Shown here: positions 40,019 through 49,046 of the stretch, piece after piece
Numbering within the stretch: position 1 is the first letter of the stretch
How the letters are laid out: each line of letters begins with the position of its first letter
NCBI RefSeq assembly: GCF_004571025.1
Contig: NZ_SPQT01000007.1
Span: 124,001 to 188,000, forward strand
Direction of reading: 5' to 3'
From: Bradyrhizobium niftali
GTDB taxonomy: Bacteria; Pseudomonadota; Alphaproteobacteria; Rhizobiales; Xanthobacteraceae
DNA length: 64,000 nt
Notes under the pieces: model-generated
The model's input: the letters and a program-made list of their open reading frames with translations, nothing else
Database searches by the model: none
What the model was told of the DNA's origin: nothing
Translations under genes and position numbers: made by a program

Positions 40019-40734
40019 CTAATTCCCGCTGAGATAGGCGCTGTGAAGAATATCCGGATTCTGCCGCAACTCCTCGGGTTCGCCCGAGAAGCGAATATAT
40101 CCCCGCTCCATGACATGGACGCGATGGGAGATTCGCAATGCGATATGCGTGAACTGCTCGATCAACAGTACCCCGACGCCATCAGCGGCGAGCTGAATGA
40201 TCACCGGAACCAGCCTGGCTACGATCACGGGGGCAAGGCCAAATGACAATTCATCCGCAAGGATGTAGCGCGGGCGCTCGACGATGGCCTGGGCAAGTAC
40301 GACCATTTGTTGCTGACCGCCGGAGAGCGACCCCGCTCGCGCGCCGAGTTTTGGGCGAAGCTCGGGAAACGTATCGAGCGCCGCCTCGATACCATCCTCC
40401 CGCTTGCGACCCGGCAGATGATGACCGGCGACCCGGAGATTATCGAGGACCGATAGTTCGCTGAGCACGTGGTGGCCTTCGGGGACGGCCGCAATTCCGA
40501 GACGGCGAACCTGCTCGGGCCTGAGGCCACCAATGGACCTTCCGTCGATGAGCACGTCGCCGGAGGAAACGGGCAACGCACCCGCCGCGGCGAGAACGAG
40601 CGAACTCTTGCCAGCTCCGTTGGCGCCGAGAGAGCCGTAACCCGCCCCGGTGGAATCTCGAGGTTCACGCCATGCACGACCTGCTTGCCACCGCGTGCAA
40701 TCGCCAGACGCTCGATCCGGAGGCAATCGGTCAT
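40019..40734 (-). pseudogene. livF: Branched-chain-type ABC transporter ATPase LivF, frameshifted
   Basis: Translation from ATG 40734 gives the normal start MTDCLRIERLAIARGGKQVV and GVNLEIPPGRVTAL, then runs out of frame at codon 35. The neighbouring frame resumes exactly with LGANGAGKSSLVLAAAGALP (Walker A), LSGGQQQMVVLAQ, the Walker B variant ILADELSFGLAP and the expected end. One base is missing in the CTCT run at about 40629-40633. The ATG overlaps the livG stop (ATGA). Without repair the transporter would lack this ATPase. Confidence 0.8.
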
Positions 40735-41441
40735 GCCGTTTCTCCAAGGTATGCGGCACGCACTTTCGGATCCTTCAAGGTCGGACCTACCGGGCCGTAG
40801 GCGATCACGGTGCCGAAATCGAGAACCAGCATCTTCGAGCAGGTCGATGAGATCAGGTCGACGTCGTGATCGACGAGCAGCACCTGGGCCCCGCAGAACG
40901 CCGGGATGCCAACAATAGTCTTGCGCAGGAAATCCGATTCGGATTCGCTAAGGCCGGCTCCGGGTTCATCCATCATGATGATCTTCGGGGCGCCGACGAT
41001 GCATCGCGCGATTTCGACCATCCGCCGGTCGCTTGTCGCGAGGGCTCCCCCCATCAGATGGGCCCGATCCGAGAGACCGGTATAGCGCAGAGCCGCATTG
41101 ATGACGTCGTTGCGGCTGCTCGTCCCGTAGGGAACATGATCGAGCATCCCCGCGATATTGTCCCGCACCGAGAGATTGAGCACCACCTGCTCGGTCTGGA
41201 AGGTTCGACGGATCCCGAATGCTGACCGCCGATGCGTCGCAAGACGCCCGATGTCCTGCCCGTCGATCCTGACGGACCCGGCGGTTGGCGTGATGAAGCC
41301 GCTGAGCACGTTAAGCAACGTCGTCTTGCCCGCGCCATTGGGACCGACCAATCCCGTTACCGCTGCATCGAGCGATGCCGTCAGCGCATTCAACGCTGTC
41401 ACCCCGCCGAACCTGACCCCCAGGCCGTCGATCTCGATCAT
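40731..41441 (-). CDS. livG: Branched-chain-type ABC transporter ATPase LivG
   Basis: 236 residues. Walker A GPNGAGKTTL, Q-loop RTFQTEQVV, Walker B IIMMDEPGAGLSE and the switch VDHDVDL are intact. The signature loop is GALATSDRRMVEIARC, more diverged than the usual LivG form (LAYGQQRRLEIAR). It couples ATP hydrolysis to uptake through the LivHM permease. It overlaps the permease gene (41438-41441) and livF (40731-40734) by ATGA, so all three are translationally linked. Confidence 0.9.
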   Translation of the reverse strand: MIEIDGLGVRFGGVTALNALTASLDAAVTGLVGPNGAGKTTLLNVLSGFITPTAGSVRIDGQDIGRLATHRRSAFGIRRTFQTEQVVLNLSVRDNIAGMLDHVPYGTSSRNDVINAALRYTGLSDRAHLMGGALATSDRRMVEIARCIVGAPKIIMMDEPGAGLSESESDFLRKTIVGIPAFCGAQVLLVDHDVDLISSTCSKMLVLDFGTVIAYGPVGPTLKDPKVRAAYLGETA

Positions 41442-43360
41442 ACTGCCTTCTCCCGTCGCACCTGTCTGGCAAACACCTTGATGCGCCCGACGGTATCAAG
41501 GATCTGGCCCGCAACGCCGCCCGGGGCGGTAATCAACGCATGCAACAGGCCCGCTCCAAAGACGATCGTCGCGATATTGCCGTCGATGTGCCAATCGTTG
41601 AGGAGTCCGGGAACAGCGCGCAGCAGCAGGCCCGCCAGAATCGGCCCCAGCCAGCTATAGGCGCCGCCGATAAGGGTCACCGCGAAGAGCAACACAGATT
41701 CGCTCGCCGGAAACGAGGTCAGGTCGAGCGTGCCGATGAGACCCGCGAGCAGCCCGCCGCAGATGCCCGCAAGGAAGCCGGCGAGCGCGAAGGCCCATAT
41801 CTTGTAGGCGACGATATTGACGCTCGCCGACAGGGCGCAAGCTTCGCTGCGACGTATCATCGCCCAGGCGCGCCCGGCTCGCGAGCGCTGATGCCAGAGG
41901 ACGAAGAGATAGCCGATGACGAGCGCTCCCAGGCAATAGCGAAAATAGGCGGCGTCCGTCGTTGCCAGCCCGGGGCGGTCCATATACTGGCGCGGCCCAT
42001 TATAGATCTTGCCAATGAAGCCGGCTCCACCGTCGGGGAAATCGATGGCGGTGATCACCACCTGGAAACCACCCGCGATCATCAAAGTGACCAGCGCAAG
42101 ATAGAGACCGCGCATGCGCAGTGCCGGCAGCCCGAAGATCAGACCCAGCAGAGCGGCGCCGACACCACCGCACAGCAACGACATTTCGAAGGGCCAATGA
42201 ATTGCATGCCAGGAACGCAACGCAACCCAACCGCCGACGCCGACCAAGGCGAACTGGCACAAGGAAACCATGCCCAACTGCGCATAGATAATTGCGGTGG
42301 CAAGCGAGCCGAGCGCCAGGATAGCGGAGGCGGTCAGCACACGCAGCCAGTATGAACTGGCGATTTCGGGCACCGCCAGCGCCACCACCAGCGCAGTGGC
42401 AACTCCGGCAGCGACTCCGACCAACGCGCGGTGGCGCGGGCTCCCCGCGGGCGCGCCCGAGCGCACATCGTCTGCTCCCAGTCCAGCCCCGCCGCTGATC
42501 AGTGGATGCCCATGGCGCTGCAGGAAAACCAGCGCGACGATGGCAAAAACGAAGGGCGTCAATGTGCGGTAGGGCGCGACGGACGGAAATGGCGTGCCGA
42601 TCGCTTCGATCACACCGATTGCCAAGCCGCCCGCAACCGCGATACCCAGCGATTGCACACGGCCGGCAATTGCGGCGGCGATCACCGGAATGACCATGAA
42701 TGTCAGGAACAGGGGCTGCATCCGCGCAAGGTTGGCGAGCAGGATGCCGCTGACACCGGCAATCAGTCCCGACATCGCCCACGCCCAGGAATCGACCGTC
42801 AGGACGGGCACGCCGAGCATCGCACTGATGTCCCGGCGGTTGGCAAGCGCGCGCATCGCCAGCCCCATCCGCGTCCATCCCAGAAAGAAGATCGTGCCGA
42901 CCGTAACAAGACATGTGAGCCCTAACGCGATCAGGCGCGTGTAGGTTACCCGCACATCCAGGATGCGCACGCCCAGACTGTCGGTCGGAAGACGTAGAAC
43001 ACGGCCGTATTCGCCCCAGAAGAAATCCATGACCCCGAGCAGCACGAGCGCCAGGCCAAGCGTAGCCACCGCTCGAACCACTGGATCGCTATGAGCTACA
43101 CGCGGAGCAAGGAGCCGGCCATAGGCCAGCGAGACCGCCATAGCTGCGATCACGCCCGCGATCCACCCGATCCAGGGAGGGCCACCTGAGTTTCCGATCT
43201 GCCAGGCGATGATCGCCGAGAGCGCACCGATCGCGCCCTGCGCAAGGTTGACGACACCAGAAGCCCGGAAGAGGATTACGATTGCGACTGCCGAGAGCGC
43301 ATATACCGCGCCGGTGGCGAGCCCGGAAACGACGAAAGGACCAAGGTTTGGCACGATCAT
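41438..43360 (-). CDS. Fused LivH-LivM permease of a branched-chain-type ABC transporter
   Basis: 640 residues containing two permease domains usually made from separate genes. The LivH half starts LGPFVVSGLATGAVYALSAV and ends near residue 285 (TPFVFAIVALVFLQRHGHP). A linker of about 30 residues follows. The LivM half begins near EIASSYWLRVLTASAILALG and carries FALVGVGGW and the permease signature around RSEACALSASVN. A single chain therefore makes the whole membrane channel. The binding-protein gene lies 131 bp upstream. Confidence 0.9.
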   Translation of the reverse strand: MIVPNLGPFVVSGLATGAVYALSAVAIVILFRASGVVNLAQGAIGALSAIIAWQIGNSGGPPWIGWIAGVIAAMAVSLAYGRLLAPRVAHSDPVVRAVATLGLALVLLGVMDFFWGEYGRVLRLPTDSLGVRILDVRVTYTRLIALGLTCLVTVGTIFFLGWTRMGLAMRALANRRDISAMLGVPVLTVDSWAWAMSGLIAGVSGILLANLARMQPLFLTFMVIPVIAAAIAGRVQSLGIAVAGGLAIGVIEAIGTPFPSVAPYRTLTPFVFAIVALVFLQRHGHPLISGGAGLGADDVRSGAPAGSPRHRALVGVAAGVATALVVALAVPEIASSYWLRVLTASAILALGSLATAIIYAQLGMVSLCQFALVGVGGWVALRSWHAIHWPFEMSLLCGGVGAALLGLIFGLPALRMRGLYLALVTLMIAGGFQVVITAIDFPDGGAGFIGKIYNGPRQYMDRPGLATTDAAYFRYCLGALVIGYLFVLWHQRSRAGRAWAMIRRSEACALSASVNIVAYKIWAFALAGFLAGICGGLLAGLIGTLDLTSFPASESVLLFAVTLIGGAYSWLGPILAGLLLRAVPGLLNDWHIDGNIATIVFGAGLLHALITAPGGVAGQILDTVGRIKVFARQVRREKAV

Positions 43361-43491
43361 TCACTCGATTGATTTGAGGCGCATGCGCTCAGCGGAGCGT
43401 CCGGTCGTGGACAATCGGCTTTGCCGCCGATGACCAAGGGCGTGAATTGTCGCCCCTGGTCCGTTTTCCGACGCGACCCACACCGGCTCGC

Positions 43492-44763
43492 CTACTTGCG
43501 AATACCCAGCTCTTTCTCCGTCGCCAGGACGTCTGCCAGATCGGGATCATCCACCCCGAAGCAGGACTGCTGGGTCACCCATTTCTCGCCCGACGTCACG
43601 GCCACCGACCCGGCGTGGTTGGGATTATGCCGATTGCCCGGCCCAAAATACCACGGGCCGCACGCGATGTCGGATTGAAGGCCCGACTTCATACCGCGGA
43701 GGGCGGCCGTAACAGATGTGCGGTCGATCTTGGCCGGGTCCATTGTCAGCATGACCTCGACGATCCAACGCGCTGCCAAATAACCCGCCTGATTGAAAGT
43801 ATCGCGCTGGACATTCTTGGACGCATACTTGTCGAGCACCGCATACCAGTTCAGCATGTCGGGCGATTGCTTGTCGAAAGGTTCGAGCTCGAGCTGGGCG
43901 TAGACCTTGTTGTCCCAATAGGGACCGATCGTTTTCGGAAACTCGAGATTGTAGACCGAGGTCGGCGCGGCGAACTTCACCTTGGAACCGAGGTCCTGGT
44001 CCTCGGCGGCCTTGAGCAAGGCAATCACGCCGTCACGCGGCAAGCTCGCCTCGATCAGGTCGGGCTTGAACGACATCGCCTGGAGGACGATGGAAGTCAT
44101 GTCGATCGCCGCGGGATCGATCAGGATCACGTTGACCGCCACACCCTTGGAAGCACCCCACGCCTTGACGCCGTCGCAGGAGAAATCGCCGACGCCGGGA
44201 ATGTTGGGCGCGACACAGACGACACTCTTGATGCCGAACTTCCCATGCATGTACTGCACTGCGCCAAGGTTGCTCAACCGAGGACCAGCGTTCGTTGACG
44301 AATAGTTCCTCCCAAAGAAGCAATCCCGGGGGATGCCAACGCCGGCGACGACAAGCACCTCGTTCTTTTCGTAAGTCGCCTGGTTAGCGGCGCATTCGAC
44401 GAAGCTGTTGCTGCCGACCAGGGCAACCACCTTCTTATCGGTCACCAGCTTGGCCGCAGCTTGAGCGGCCTGCTCGGGCTTCCAGGCGTCGTCCTCCAGC
44501 GTGTACTCGATCGGGCGGCCATTGATGCCGCCATTCTCGTTGACGCACTTGAAATACGCCGCAGCCGCATCGCCCGAAGAGCTGAAGTCCGCCGGGCCTG
44601 TCCGACCAACGATGCCGCCAATCGAGATGGGCGCACCGGTCGCAGCCTTGCCGGTATTCAATCCGCATTTCGGCGCGGAGGCAGCTTCTGCGGGATCATT
44701 GAACGCTAGCGCTGCAAGCGTGCATGCGACGGCCGCCACGGCCGCTTTTATCGATCGTCTCAT
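43492..44763 (-). CDS. Periplasmic substrate-binding protein of the Liv-type transporter
   Basis: 423 residues from ATG 44763, preceded by AAGGGGGA. The signal peptide is MRRSIKAAVAAVACTLAALA, cleaved near DPAEAAS. The mature protein is a type I periplasmic fold (ISIGGIVGRTGPADFSSSGD, AKLVTDKKVVALVGSNSF). Six or more cysteines are present, unusual for the family. Neighbouring dioxygenase and GMC oxidoreductase genes suggest an aromatic or alcohol ligand rather than an amino acid; that is inference from context. Confidence 0.88.
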   Translation of the reverse strand: MRRSIKAAVAAVACTLAALAFNDPAEAASAPKCGLNTGKAATGAPISIGGIVGRTGPADFSSSGDAAAAYFKCVNENGGINGRPIEYTLEDDAWKPEQAAQAAAKLVTDKKVVALVGSNSFVECAANQATYEKNEVLVVAGVGIPRDCFFGRNYSSTNAGPRLSNLGAVQYMHGKFGIKSVVCVAPNIPGVGDFSCDGVKAWGASKGVAVNVILIDPAAIDMTSIVLQAMSFKPDLIEASLPRDGVIALLKAAEDQDLGSKVKFAAPTSVYNLEFPKTIGPYWDNKVYAQLELEPFDKQSPDMLNWYAVLDKYASKNVQRDTFNQAGYLAARWIVEVMLTMDPAKIDRTSVTAALRGMKSGLQSDIACGPWYFGPGNRHNPNHAGSVAVTSGEKWVTQQSCFGVDDPDLADVLATEKELGIRK

Positions 44764-44930
44764 CAAATTCCCCCTTTTGTTACGTGATTGACGGCTGCGA
44801 CCACCGCAAGTCTTCTTTGTGAAGCCCGCCGCCAGGACTCCACGCGGTCCAAAGCCAGTCTCACTTGTCAGAACCCTCATCCGCCGCTCCGGATGCCATG
44901 ACATCGTCGATCGTGCGACCGACAACGTGC

Positions 44931-46562
44931 TCATCGAACCGCGCTCGAAGCCGGCGCTAGCAGCGTCTTCCCGGCGATCAGATCGGCGGCGCGCTCGGCA
45001 ATCATGATTGTCGGTCCGTTGGTGTTGCCTCCTGGCACGGTTGGCATGACCGAAGCGTCGACCACCCTCAGCCCCTGCAATCCACGCACGCGCAGTTGCG
45101 GATCGACCACTGCCGCTGGCCCAGTCCCCATCGCGCAGGTCCCGACGGGATGATGGCCGACCTCAGCCGTGCGCCGGACAAACGCGTCAAGGTCGGCGTC
45201 GGAGACGACCTCGGCGCCAGGCGAAGTCTCGCGCTCGATCAGCAGGCCGAGCGGTGGCGTATTGTAGATGCGCCGTACCAATCGAATGCATTCGCGCGCT
45301 GTCTCGCGATCGCCTTCGGTTCCAAGAAAATTGAGCCGGATACGCGGAGGGTCACGCGGATCAGCCGAGCGCAGACGCAATTCGCCGCGACTTTCGGGAT
45401 AATTGATCGACGGATATCCCTCCAGCATGTGCTGTTGCGGCGGCGTGATCCCGGGAAACCAAACCTTGGCGTCCATGCGCGTCGAGTTGAAGAAGAGCTG
45501 AATGTCCGGTCGCTCGACATCGGGCCGGCTGCGCACGAAGGCGAGCGCGGTCAATGCCTGGGTCGCGAAATCGCCCTTGCGGAACAAGGCCCACTGCAAC
45601 ACAGAAAGTGCAACGCGATCGGCCCGCAGGCGGCTCAGAAAGGTGATCGGCTGCTTGATCGCGAATTGAATGTGAAACACCACATGTTCGGATAGATTCT
45701 TGCCGACCGCTGGGAGCTCGTGAACAGGGGTTATCCCGTGTTCGGCAACTTCATCGGCCGGCCCGATACCCGACAACAAGAGAAGCTGTGGTGAGTTGTA
45801 GCTCCCACCGCACAGGATCACCTCGCGCCTTGCGCGAACGGAAACACGCTTGCCGTTCGCGACGTAGGTGACGCCCGTCGCGCGCCCCTTCTCGATCAGG
45901 ACCCGCTCCGTCAGGGCACCGATCTTCACGGTGAGATTGGCACGCTTCAATGCGGGGCGGAGATAGACCGCCGATGCGCTGCTGCGCACACCATTCTTGA
46001 TCGTCAGGTCGACGATGCCAAAGCCCTCAGGCTGCGCTCCCGAGAAATCGTCGGTCATCGGAATCCCCGCGGCAATCGCCGTGTCGCGGATCAAGCCGAA
46101 ATTCAGGTTGGAAACATCGGTTGGGCTGACGCCGAGCGGTCCTGCGCCGCCGTGATAATCGCCTTCGCCTCGCCAGCTGCCCTCCGCGCGCTTAAAATAG
46201 GGAAGAACGTCGGCATAGCTCCAGCCTTCGCACCCGGACTGGCGCCACAGGTCATAATCGCGCGGGTGTCCGCGCACGTAGAGCATGCCGTTGATTGACG
46301 AAGAGCCGCCCAGGACCTTGCCGCGTGGAAGCGAAAGACGCCGCCCGTCGAGAAACCGCTCCGGCTCCGTCGCATAATTCCAGTTGAACTTGGGACCGCG
46401 CCAGATCTGGCGCCATGCCAGCGGTATTTTCATGAATATGCTGTTGTCCTTGCCGCCGGCCTCGAGCACGAGGACGCTGACTTTCGGATCTTCGCTCAAG
46501 CGGTTCGCCAATACACAACCGGCCGAACCGGCGCCCACGATGACGTAATCACACTCGTCCAC
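44931..46562 (-). CDS. GMC-family FAD oxidoreductase (choline dehydrogenase-like)
   Basis: 543 residues from GTG 46562, with GGGGAGAGG just upstream; a TTG eight codons earlier is less likely. FAD motif G10-A-G-S-A-G15, then PRGKVLGGSSSINGMLYVRG and SYNSPQLLLLSGIGPA, both family signatures, and the active-site histidine in VGHHPVGTCAMG. It oxidises an alcohol; the alcohol is unknown. The upstream cupin gene is 30 bp away and the binding-protein gene 167 bp downstream, so all are probably one operon. Confidence 0.9.
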   Translation of the reverse strand: MDECDYVIVGAGSAGCVLANRLSEDPKVSVLVLEAGGKDNSIFMKIPLAWRQIWRGPKFNWNYATEPERFLDGRRLSLPRGKVLGGSSSINGMLYVRGHPRDYDLWRQSGCEGWSYADVLPYFKRAEGSWRGEGDYHGGAGPLGVSPTDVSNLNFGLIRDTAIAAGIPMTDDFSGAQPEGFGIVDLTIKNGVRSSASAVYLRPALKRANLTVKIGALTERVLIEKGRATGVTYVANGKRVSVRARREVILCGGSYNSPQLLLLSGIGPADEVAEHGITPVHELPAVGKNLSEHVVFHIQFAIKQPITFLSRLRADRVALSVLQWALFRKGDFATQALTALAFVRSRPDVERPDIQLFFNSTRMDAKVWFPGITPPQQHMLEGYPSINYPESRGELRLRSADPRDPPRIRLNFLGTEGDRETARECIRLVRRIYNTPPLGLLIERETSPGAEVVSDADLDAFVRRTAEVGHHPVGTCAMGTGPAAVVDPQLRVRGLQGLRVVDASVMPTVPGGNTNGPTIMIAERAADLIAGKTLLAPASSAVR

Positions 46563-46592
46563 GCGCCCTCTCCCCAATTCCAGCAACCCGAC

Positions 46593-47108
46593 TCAGATGA
46601 ACATGTCGTTGTTGACGGGGAGGCCGTTCGCCTCGCAGTAACGCGTGTAGTGTTCGATGAACCAGAAGACATCGGCGGTGAAATCATACTCACCGTTGTC
46701 ATCGAAGAATTCGATAGCGCCGTTCAGCCAGAACAGCGCCTTCATGCCATTCGGATCGTCGGAATAGAGCGTGTGCGCCGCTCCCGGGAGCTCGTAGATG
46801 AAGTCGCCGGGCCTGGCGATCCAGTCGTATTCGTAATAGCCCCAGGATCCTTCCAGAGTGATGGCCGACACGAAGCCGCGATGCTTGTGCGTGCCGATCC
46901 GCCCGCCGCTCTTGACCCACAGAATGTTGGCTGCTGCGTTGTTGCGAACGTCGAAGCACAGGTGCTTGATGGCTGCGACGTCGCCAAAAGGAATCCAGGG
47001 TGAGGATTTGTCATCGCCCGCGATATAGGCGCCTTCCTTTGCAAAGCGCCTGATCGCCTCCGAGTGTGGCTCATCCGGTAGCTTCACGATTTTGCTCGCG
47101 TCCCGCAT
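46593..47108 (-). CDS. Cupin dioxygenase of the 2,4'-dihydroxyacetophenone dioxygenase type
   Basis: 171 residues from ATG 47108. Members of this family (DAD) cleave the C-C bond of 2,4'-dihydroxyacetophenone to 4-hydroxybenzoate and formate with one iron. Metal ligand candidates are the histidines in GTHKHRGF and GAAHTLYS. The end, DVFWFIEHYTRYCEANGLP, is characteristic. The length agrees. The true substrate may be another aryl ketone or keto acid. First gene of the operon, divergent from the XylR-like regulator. Confidence 0.8.
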   Translation of the reverse strand: MRDASKIVKLPDEPHSEAIRRFAKEGAYIAGDDKSSPWIPFGDVAAIKHLCFDVRNNAAANILWVKSGGRIGTHKHRGFVSAITLEGSWGYYEYDWIARPGDFIYELPGAAHTLYSDDPNGMKALFWLNGAIEFFDDNGEYDFTADVFWFIEHYTRYCEANGLPVNNDMFI

Positions 47109-47395
47109 TCCGTTTCCCCCCAAGAGCACTTGGCTCTCTTTTGGCCGAGGTAATCACCCTGGTCGGAAAGCGGTCAAAGAGGAAATCACCGCTGCACCGC
47201 AACCGTTCATTCGAACGTCCGTCAAGCTATTGATAAAGATGGAGATGTTCCTTCGGATCACGATCGGCAAACGCAGCTTGGCGACGATCGGGGCGAGAGC
47301 GAATGGATCATTTCATAAATTTGGATTGATCAAATGATGCAAACCCGGCAACTCTGTAGCGAGAAGAAAAGCTTGGTGGGGGGGAGTGCGGCCAA
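47109..47395. other. Divergent control region between the catabolic operon and its XylR-like regulator
   Basis: 287 bases. A perfect palindrome CGTTC-ATTC-GAACG (47204-47217) lies 96 bases upstream of the cupin start. An AT-rich patch with TTTGGATTGATCAAA (near 47319-47333) lies 60 bases before the regulator. No sigma-54 promoter (GG-N10-GC with TGGCAC/TTGC context) was found on either strand, in keeping with the regulator having lost its sigma-54 contact loop. Confidence 0.4.
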
Positions 47396-49015
47396 ATGAT
47401 TTCCAAGATCGAAGAAAGCAGCCTGCTCGATCGCGGTGGACGGCCAACCTTGCGGGATATGCTCTCCCAGATCGTGTACGATCCTGCTCACGCGCATATC
47501 AGCTTGCGCAACGCGCGGCTTGTCCTCCATCGCGCCTCGATCGCTGTTCAGCTCCAGGAGGAATTGGTTCGCCGCTTCGGGTCTCACGACGCGCGGGTTA
47601 TTTTGCTGCGCTTAGGGTTTCAGGCGGGAACGCAGGATGCAGAGTTTATCCGCACCGCCTGGCCTGGGCTCGACATCGGGGACGCGTTCACCGCAGGCAC
47701 GCGGATGCACACCATGTCTGGCGTCGTGCGCGTGCAGACTGTCTACAACGACTTCAATTTCAAGCAGAACAAGTTTGCAGCGGAGTTTCTCTGGCATGGT
47801 GGCATGGAGGCGACCGAGTTTCTCAATCGCCAACGCTGCGCGTCCGAGCCCGTTTGCTGGATGCAGGTCGGCTACGCGTCGGGATATGCCAGCTTTTTCT
47901 TCGACAAGCTGATCGTCTACAAGGAAACGGAATGTGCCGCGATGGGGCACAAACACTGCAGGGTGACCGGCAAGACGGCCTATGCCTGGGGTGCCGACGA
48001 TCCCACGGTTCGCATGTTCCGCGAGGAGGTCGTTCCATCGCTTGCAGACCTTCCGCGCAGAACCGGCGGGGTCGAAACGGCAATCCATGTGCCGACGAAG
48101 ACAACCTCCAGACACGGGGGTGCAAGCCTCGAAGACGTTGTTCTGGAGCCCGTCCGCAGCCAGCTGGATAGCGTTGCCGCAGGAGAGCTCCCTGCGCTGA
48201 TCGTCGGTCCACATGGTTGCGGAAAACACCTCGCGGCGCGCTACCTGCACCACCAGCGCCACGGAACAGGCGGCCGATTGCGACGCCTTGTCTGCAGATC
48301 CCTCACCAGCGAGCAGATCGATATCTGGCTCAGGAAATTGAAGCAATCACGCGAGACGTGGCTCCTGGAGAATATCGAGACACTGTCCGAGGAATGCCAA
48401 CTCCTGTTGGCCGAAAGAGTAGAGAGTCGGGACTTGCCGCCCGGGCTGCAATTGGCCGGCACATCCACTCATCGGCTGAGCGAGCTCATTGCCATGCCCG
48501 CACTCCGCCGGGACTTTCTCTTCGCCCTTGCGGTTCTGCCGATTGAGCTTCTCGGCCTCCAGCACAGGCGCGGCGACATTGCCGACATCACTCGGGCCAT
48601 GCTCGCAGCGATGTCGGAGAACGAAGCCTTGCCGCAGCATCGTCTCTCCCGTGCGGCGCTGGATTTGGTCAAGGGCATCGCTCTCCCTGGGAATCTCCCG
48701 CAATTGCGCTCGGTTCTCCTGAACGCCTTGTTCAAGGCCAGGTTCGACGGCGGCAACGAACTGCCGGGAGAGATTCAACCGAAGCACTTCTCGAGCGAGC
48801 TGGCATTAGCGCCTCCCAGTTCTGCAGACACCTATGTGGGCGGCATAGTCGATCAAATGGCTGCTAAATCGCTCACGATGAGCGAACTAAACCAACGAAT
48901 CTACGCGGAGGCGCTGCGACGTTCGGATGGCAGGGTTTCGACAGCAGCGCGGATGCTCGGCGTCACCAGGCCCCAGTTCGTTTATCGGGCGAGAGGAATT
49001 GAATCCGGGAATTGA
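47396..49015 (+). CDS. XylR-type regulator lacking the sigma-54 contact motif
   Basis: 539 residues. The N-terminal XylR_N domain (about 20-140) and V4R domain with Cys154, Cys180 and Cys188 form the aromatic-sensing half. The AAA+ half is decayed: Walker A is G271-P-H-G-C-G-K-H278, the Walker B position reads WLLENIE (322-328) instead of D-E, and the GAFTGA loop is absent. The distance between these motifs is about 17 residues shorter than in PspF. RRDFLFAL and HRRGDI keep the arginine-finger region. It ends with a Fis-type helix-turn-helix (DGRVSTAARMLGVTRPQFV). Confidence 0.85.
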   Translation: MISKIEESSLLDRGGRPTLRDMLSQIVYDPAHAHISLRNARLVLHRASIAVQLQEELVRRFGSHDARVILLRLGFQAGTQDAEFIRTAWPGLDIGDAFTAGTRMHTMSGVVRVQTVYNDFNFKQNKFAAEFLWHGGMEATEFLNRQRCASEPVCWMQVGYASGYASFFFDKLIVYKETECAAMGHKHCRVTGKTAYAWGADDPTVRMFREEVVPSLADLPRRTGGVETAIHVPTKTTSRHGGASLEDVVLEPVRSQLDSVAAGELPALIVGPHGCGKHLAARYLHHQRHGTGGRLRRLVCRSLTSEQIDIWLRKLKQSRETWLLENIETLSEECQLLLAERVESRDLPPGLQLAGTSTHRLSELIAMPALRRDFLFALAVLPIELLGLQHRRGDIADITRAMLAAMSENEALPQHRLSRAALDLVKGIALPGNLPQLRSVLLNALFKARFDGGNELPGEIQPKHFSSELALAPPSSADTYVGGIVDQMAAKSLTMSELNQRIYAEALRRSDGRVSTAARMLGVTRPQFVYRARGIESGN

Positions 49016-49046
49016 GGACCGTACGATCGCGACGAGCTTCCTCGCT

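Noticed and set aside
40019..40759. An intact 246-residue LivF starting at 40759
   Set aside because: Its first 40 or so residues are an out-of-frame reading of the livG end and the true livF start; the family N-terminus lies in the other frame, so a frameshift is the better explanation.
47109..47395. Sigma-54 promoter for the cupin operon
   Set aside because: No GG-N10-GC with TGGCAC and TTGC context was found on the minus strand.
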